34,750 nt of DNA from Acidimicrobiaceae bacterium. Its GTDB lineage: Bacteria; Actinomycetota; Acidimicrobiia; Acidimicrobiales; RAAP-2. A model generated the notes under the pieces. It was not told the origin of the DNA and did not search any database. It was given only the letters and a program-made list of their open reading frames with translations. The DNA lies in NCBI GenBank assembly GCA_003160635.1, contig PMLV01000086.1, positions 369 to 35,118 of the forward strand, read 5' to 3'. Positions 33,484 through 34,750 of this stretch are shown here, one piece after another; the first letter of the stretch is position 1, and the number at the start of each line of letters is the position of its first letter. The position numbers were made by a program, and so were the translations under genes.

Positions 33484-34382
33484 GTGAGTCGAACCGTGGG
33501 TCGGGCCGGGGGTATGACGTCAAAGTCCTTGAAGCGCCGCATGCGATTCCCGCGCAGGGTGCAATCGACGACTTCGTCGCCCTGGGCCAGCTCGCGCTTG
33601 ACCACCTCGATCTTCGCGCCATGCAACATGTCGCCGGACAGTTGCTGCCGGACGTGCTTGCGGGCCAGCTGTATCGAGGCCATGTGCGCCTTGCTGACCT
33701 GATCCACCGCATAGGGCGAGGTGGGACCGCCCCACCCCCGACTCCCCTCCATCAGGTACTCGGTCATGCAGTAGGCCCACACGCGTACGGAGGCCATCGA
33801 GGCCGCCACGCTCACGGGCATGAACCCGGCCTCGATCGATTTCGTGAGCCGCTGGCCGGCCAGGTAGGTAGTCCACGGCACACCTCCCGCCGGAGGAGGA
33901 CCGTTCTCCACCGTGATCGCAGTGCCGAGGAAATGGAACTCGGTCGTGCCTGCGTCCACCAAATGGGTCACGCGGTCGACGACGCCGATCACGCCGTGGG
34001 CCCCGAGCGACGTGGCCTCCTCCAGCATTCGGCTGTACGCCGATCCATACCCTTGTGACCACGCCTCTTCGACCCAGGTCTGCTCCAAATTCTGGCCCCA
34101 CATGCGGTGCTCGGTCGACACGAACCCGTGGGGGCACCGGTAGGTCTCTACGTATGCACCCTCGCTCTGCCCTCCGCCCGAGTACGGGTTCAGGCCGCGC
34201 ATGTAGCCCGAGCCGGCCCCGTACCAGCCCCATCGCATGACGCAGAACCCCTGAACGAGCCCGACGGGCTGAAGACCGAGATCAAGGCACGCCGCAAAGT
34301 CGGGCACCGACAGCCCGGAGGAGAAGGCGGAGGAGTCGAGGCGGCGGATGGCCGCTTCGGGAAGGTCGGCGGGGGCGCCCAT
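33480..34382 (-). CDS. Protein with two diverged YbjQ-like domains
   Basis: A 300-residue protein from the same family as its neighbours. Unit 1 (~25-158) starts SVPDFAACLDLGLQPVGLVQ, carries a ~35-residue Gly/Tyr-rich insertion (MRGLNPYSGGGQSEGAYVET), then YSRMLEEATSLGAHGVIGVV and FHFLGTAITV. Unit 2 (~168-285) starts YLAGQRLTKSIEAGFMPVSV and carries ARKHVRQQLSGDMLHGAKIE. Both keep the helix-strand layout of YbjQ but few identical residues. The ATG shares one base with the stop of the upstream gene (TGATG), and its own stop overlaps the next start (ATGA), so the three are translated in series. Function unknown; the repeated architecture suggests a mixed ring-like assembly of the three products, which is speculation. 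Confidence 0.75.
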   Translation of the reverse strand: MGAPADLPEAAIRRLDSSAFSSGLSVPDFAACLDLGLQPVGLVQGFCVMRWGWYGAGSGYMRGLNPYSGGGQSEGAYVETYRCPHGFVSTEHRMWGQNLEQTWVEEAWSQGYGSAYSRMLEEATSLGAHGVIGVVDRVTHLVDAGTTEFHFLGTAITVENGPPPAGGVPWTTYLAGQRLTKSIEAGFMPVSVAASMASVRVWAYCMTEYLMEGSRGWGGPTSPYAVDQVSKAHMASIQLARKHVRQQLSGDMLHGAKIEVVKRELAQGDEVVDCTLRGNRMRRFKDFDVIPPARPTVRLT

Positions 34383-34750
34383 CAGTTGTCGAGCGAGATG
34401 ATGGTGATCGGCTTGGGCAGCGTGACCTCACCGGTCGTCTTGGTCACGGCCGTTCCCAAAGCCAGGAACTCGATGGTGTGCGAGCCCCACTGGTGTGACT
34501 TCTCTTCCAGCCGCACACCGACGATGCCACCGGCTTTCAGCTGACCGGCTTCGTCCTGCATGCGGGTCATCGCCAGTTCACGCGCCTCATAGAGCGCCTG
34601 GGTGAAGTTGGGCAACTCCACGTTCTGCCCGACTGAACCCAGGGCCTGGGTCAGTTTGCGATGTGCGATGTGGTACACGCAGGTGCCCATGACCAAGCCC
34701 TGGGGTACGTAGCCGGTCTGCATGAGCGTCCAGAAGTCCTGGCCGGAGAG
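34382..34750 (-). CDS. YbjQ-like domain protein (5' end outside window)
   Basis: The frame is open to the window edge, so the start lies beyond 34750; an internal ATG at 34723 cuts into the domain and is not the start. The visible 122 residues form one unit: LSGQDFWTLMQTGYVPQGLV, NVELPNFTQALYEARELAMT, a GGIVGVRLEEK strand and FLALGTAVTKT. It is closest to unit 2 of the protein at 32644-33483 (both contain NVEL-x-NFT-x-A and SGQDF/SARDF openings), so it is probably the second unit of another two-unit protein. It is the most upstream visible gene of the operon. Confidence 0.75.
   Translation of the reverse strand, partial: LSGQDFWTLMQTGYVPQGLVMGTCVYHIAHRKLTQALGSVGQNVELPNFTQALYEARELAMTRMQDEAGQLKAGGIVGVRLEEKSHQWGSHTIEFLALGTAVTKTTGEVTLPKPITIISLDN

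Overview
The window looks like a chromosomal stretch of a high-GC actinomycete, most likely from the Acidimicrobiia or a related deep lineage. The signs are GC-rich codon use, frequent GTG starts, an HU protein with a mycobacterial-type Lys/Ala/Pro tail, a DUF2142 membrane protein, a FadD19-like acyl-CoA ligase, a TLP1-type thiolase-like protein and the paired metY-metX and cbs-metB arrangements. The lineage is inferred from gene content alone. I see no rRNA, tRNA, CRISPR array, insertion sequence or phage gene.

Region 1 (1-8755) is a stress and dormancy island: the end of a phosphoketolase, two PPOX flavin-barrel proteins (one with an N-terminal HTH), a 60-residue protein, a two-CBS-domain protein, a UspA protein, a PRC-barrel protein split by a frameshift, a two-helix membrane protein and an MgtA-type P-type ATPase. 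Four intergenic copies of a 14-bp element (consensus GGGACCTTYGGCCC, usually followed by TAT or TGT) resemble the DosR/DevR box of mycobacteria. Two of them are centred exactly 42.5 bp before an ATG, which suggests DosR-type activation of leaderless mRNAs. The gene set mirrors the mycobacterial DosR regulon, but no DosR/DosS gene lies in the window.

Region 2 (8757-13281) holds an MBL-fold hydrolase, a cbs-metB operon for transsulfuration (the CBS has an extra ~100-residue N-terminal domain) and a decayed EAL-domain fragment.

Region 3 (13223-24895) looks like a catabolic island for a lipid, steroid or aromatic-type substrate: acyl-CoA ligase, amidohydrolase, thiolase-like protein, Rieske oxygenase, ferredoxin and a KstD-like flavoprotein. 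Inside it is a very tight four-gene operon: a secreted ABC-type binding protein, thiamine-diphosphate E1 alpha and E1 beta, and an 80-residue free lipoyl carrier. No E2 acyltransferase, E3, ABC permease or ferredoxin reductase is present.

Region 4 (25060-32605) has a conserved membrane-anchored unknown, a Mug-type DNA glycosylase, metY-metX behind a dyad that overlaps a -35 element, a DUF2142 membrane protein, the HU protein with a duplicated tail segment, a DUF5522 cysteine-rich protein and the 3' remnant of an alcohol dehydrogenase gene. Region 5 (32644 to the end) is a translationally coupled operon of at least three proteins built from YbjQ-like domains; it continues past the window.
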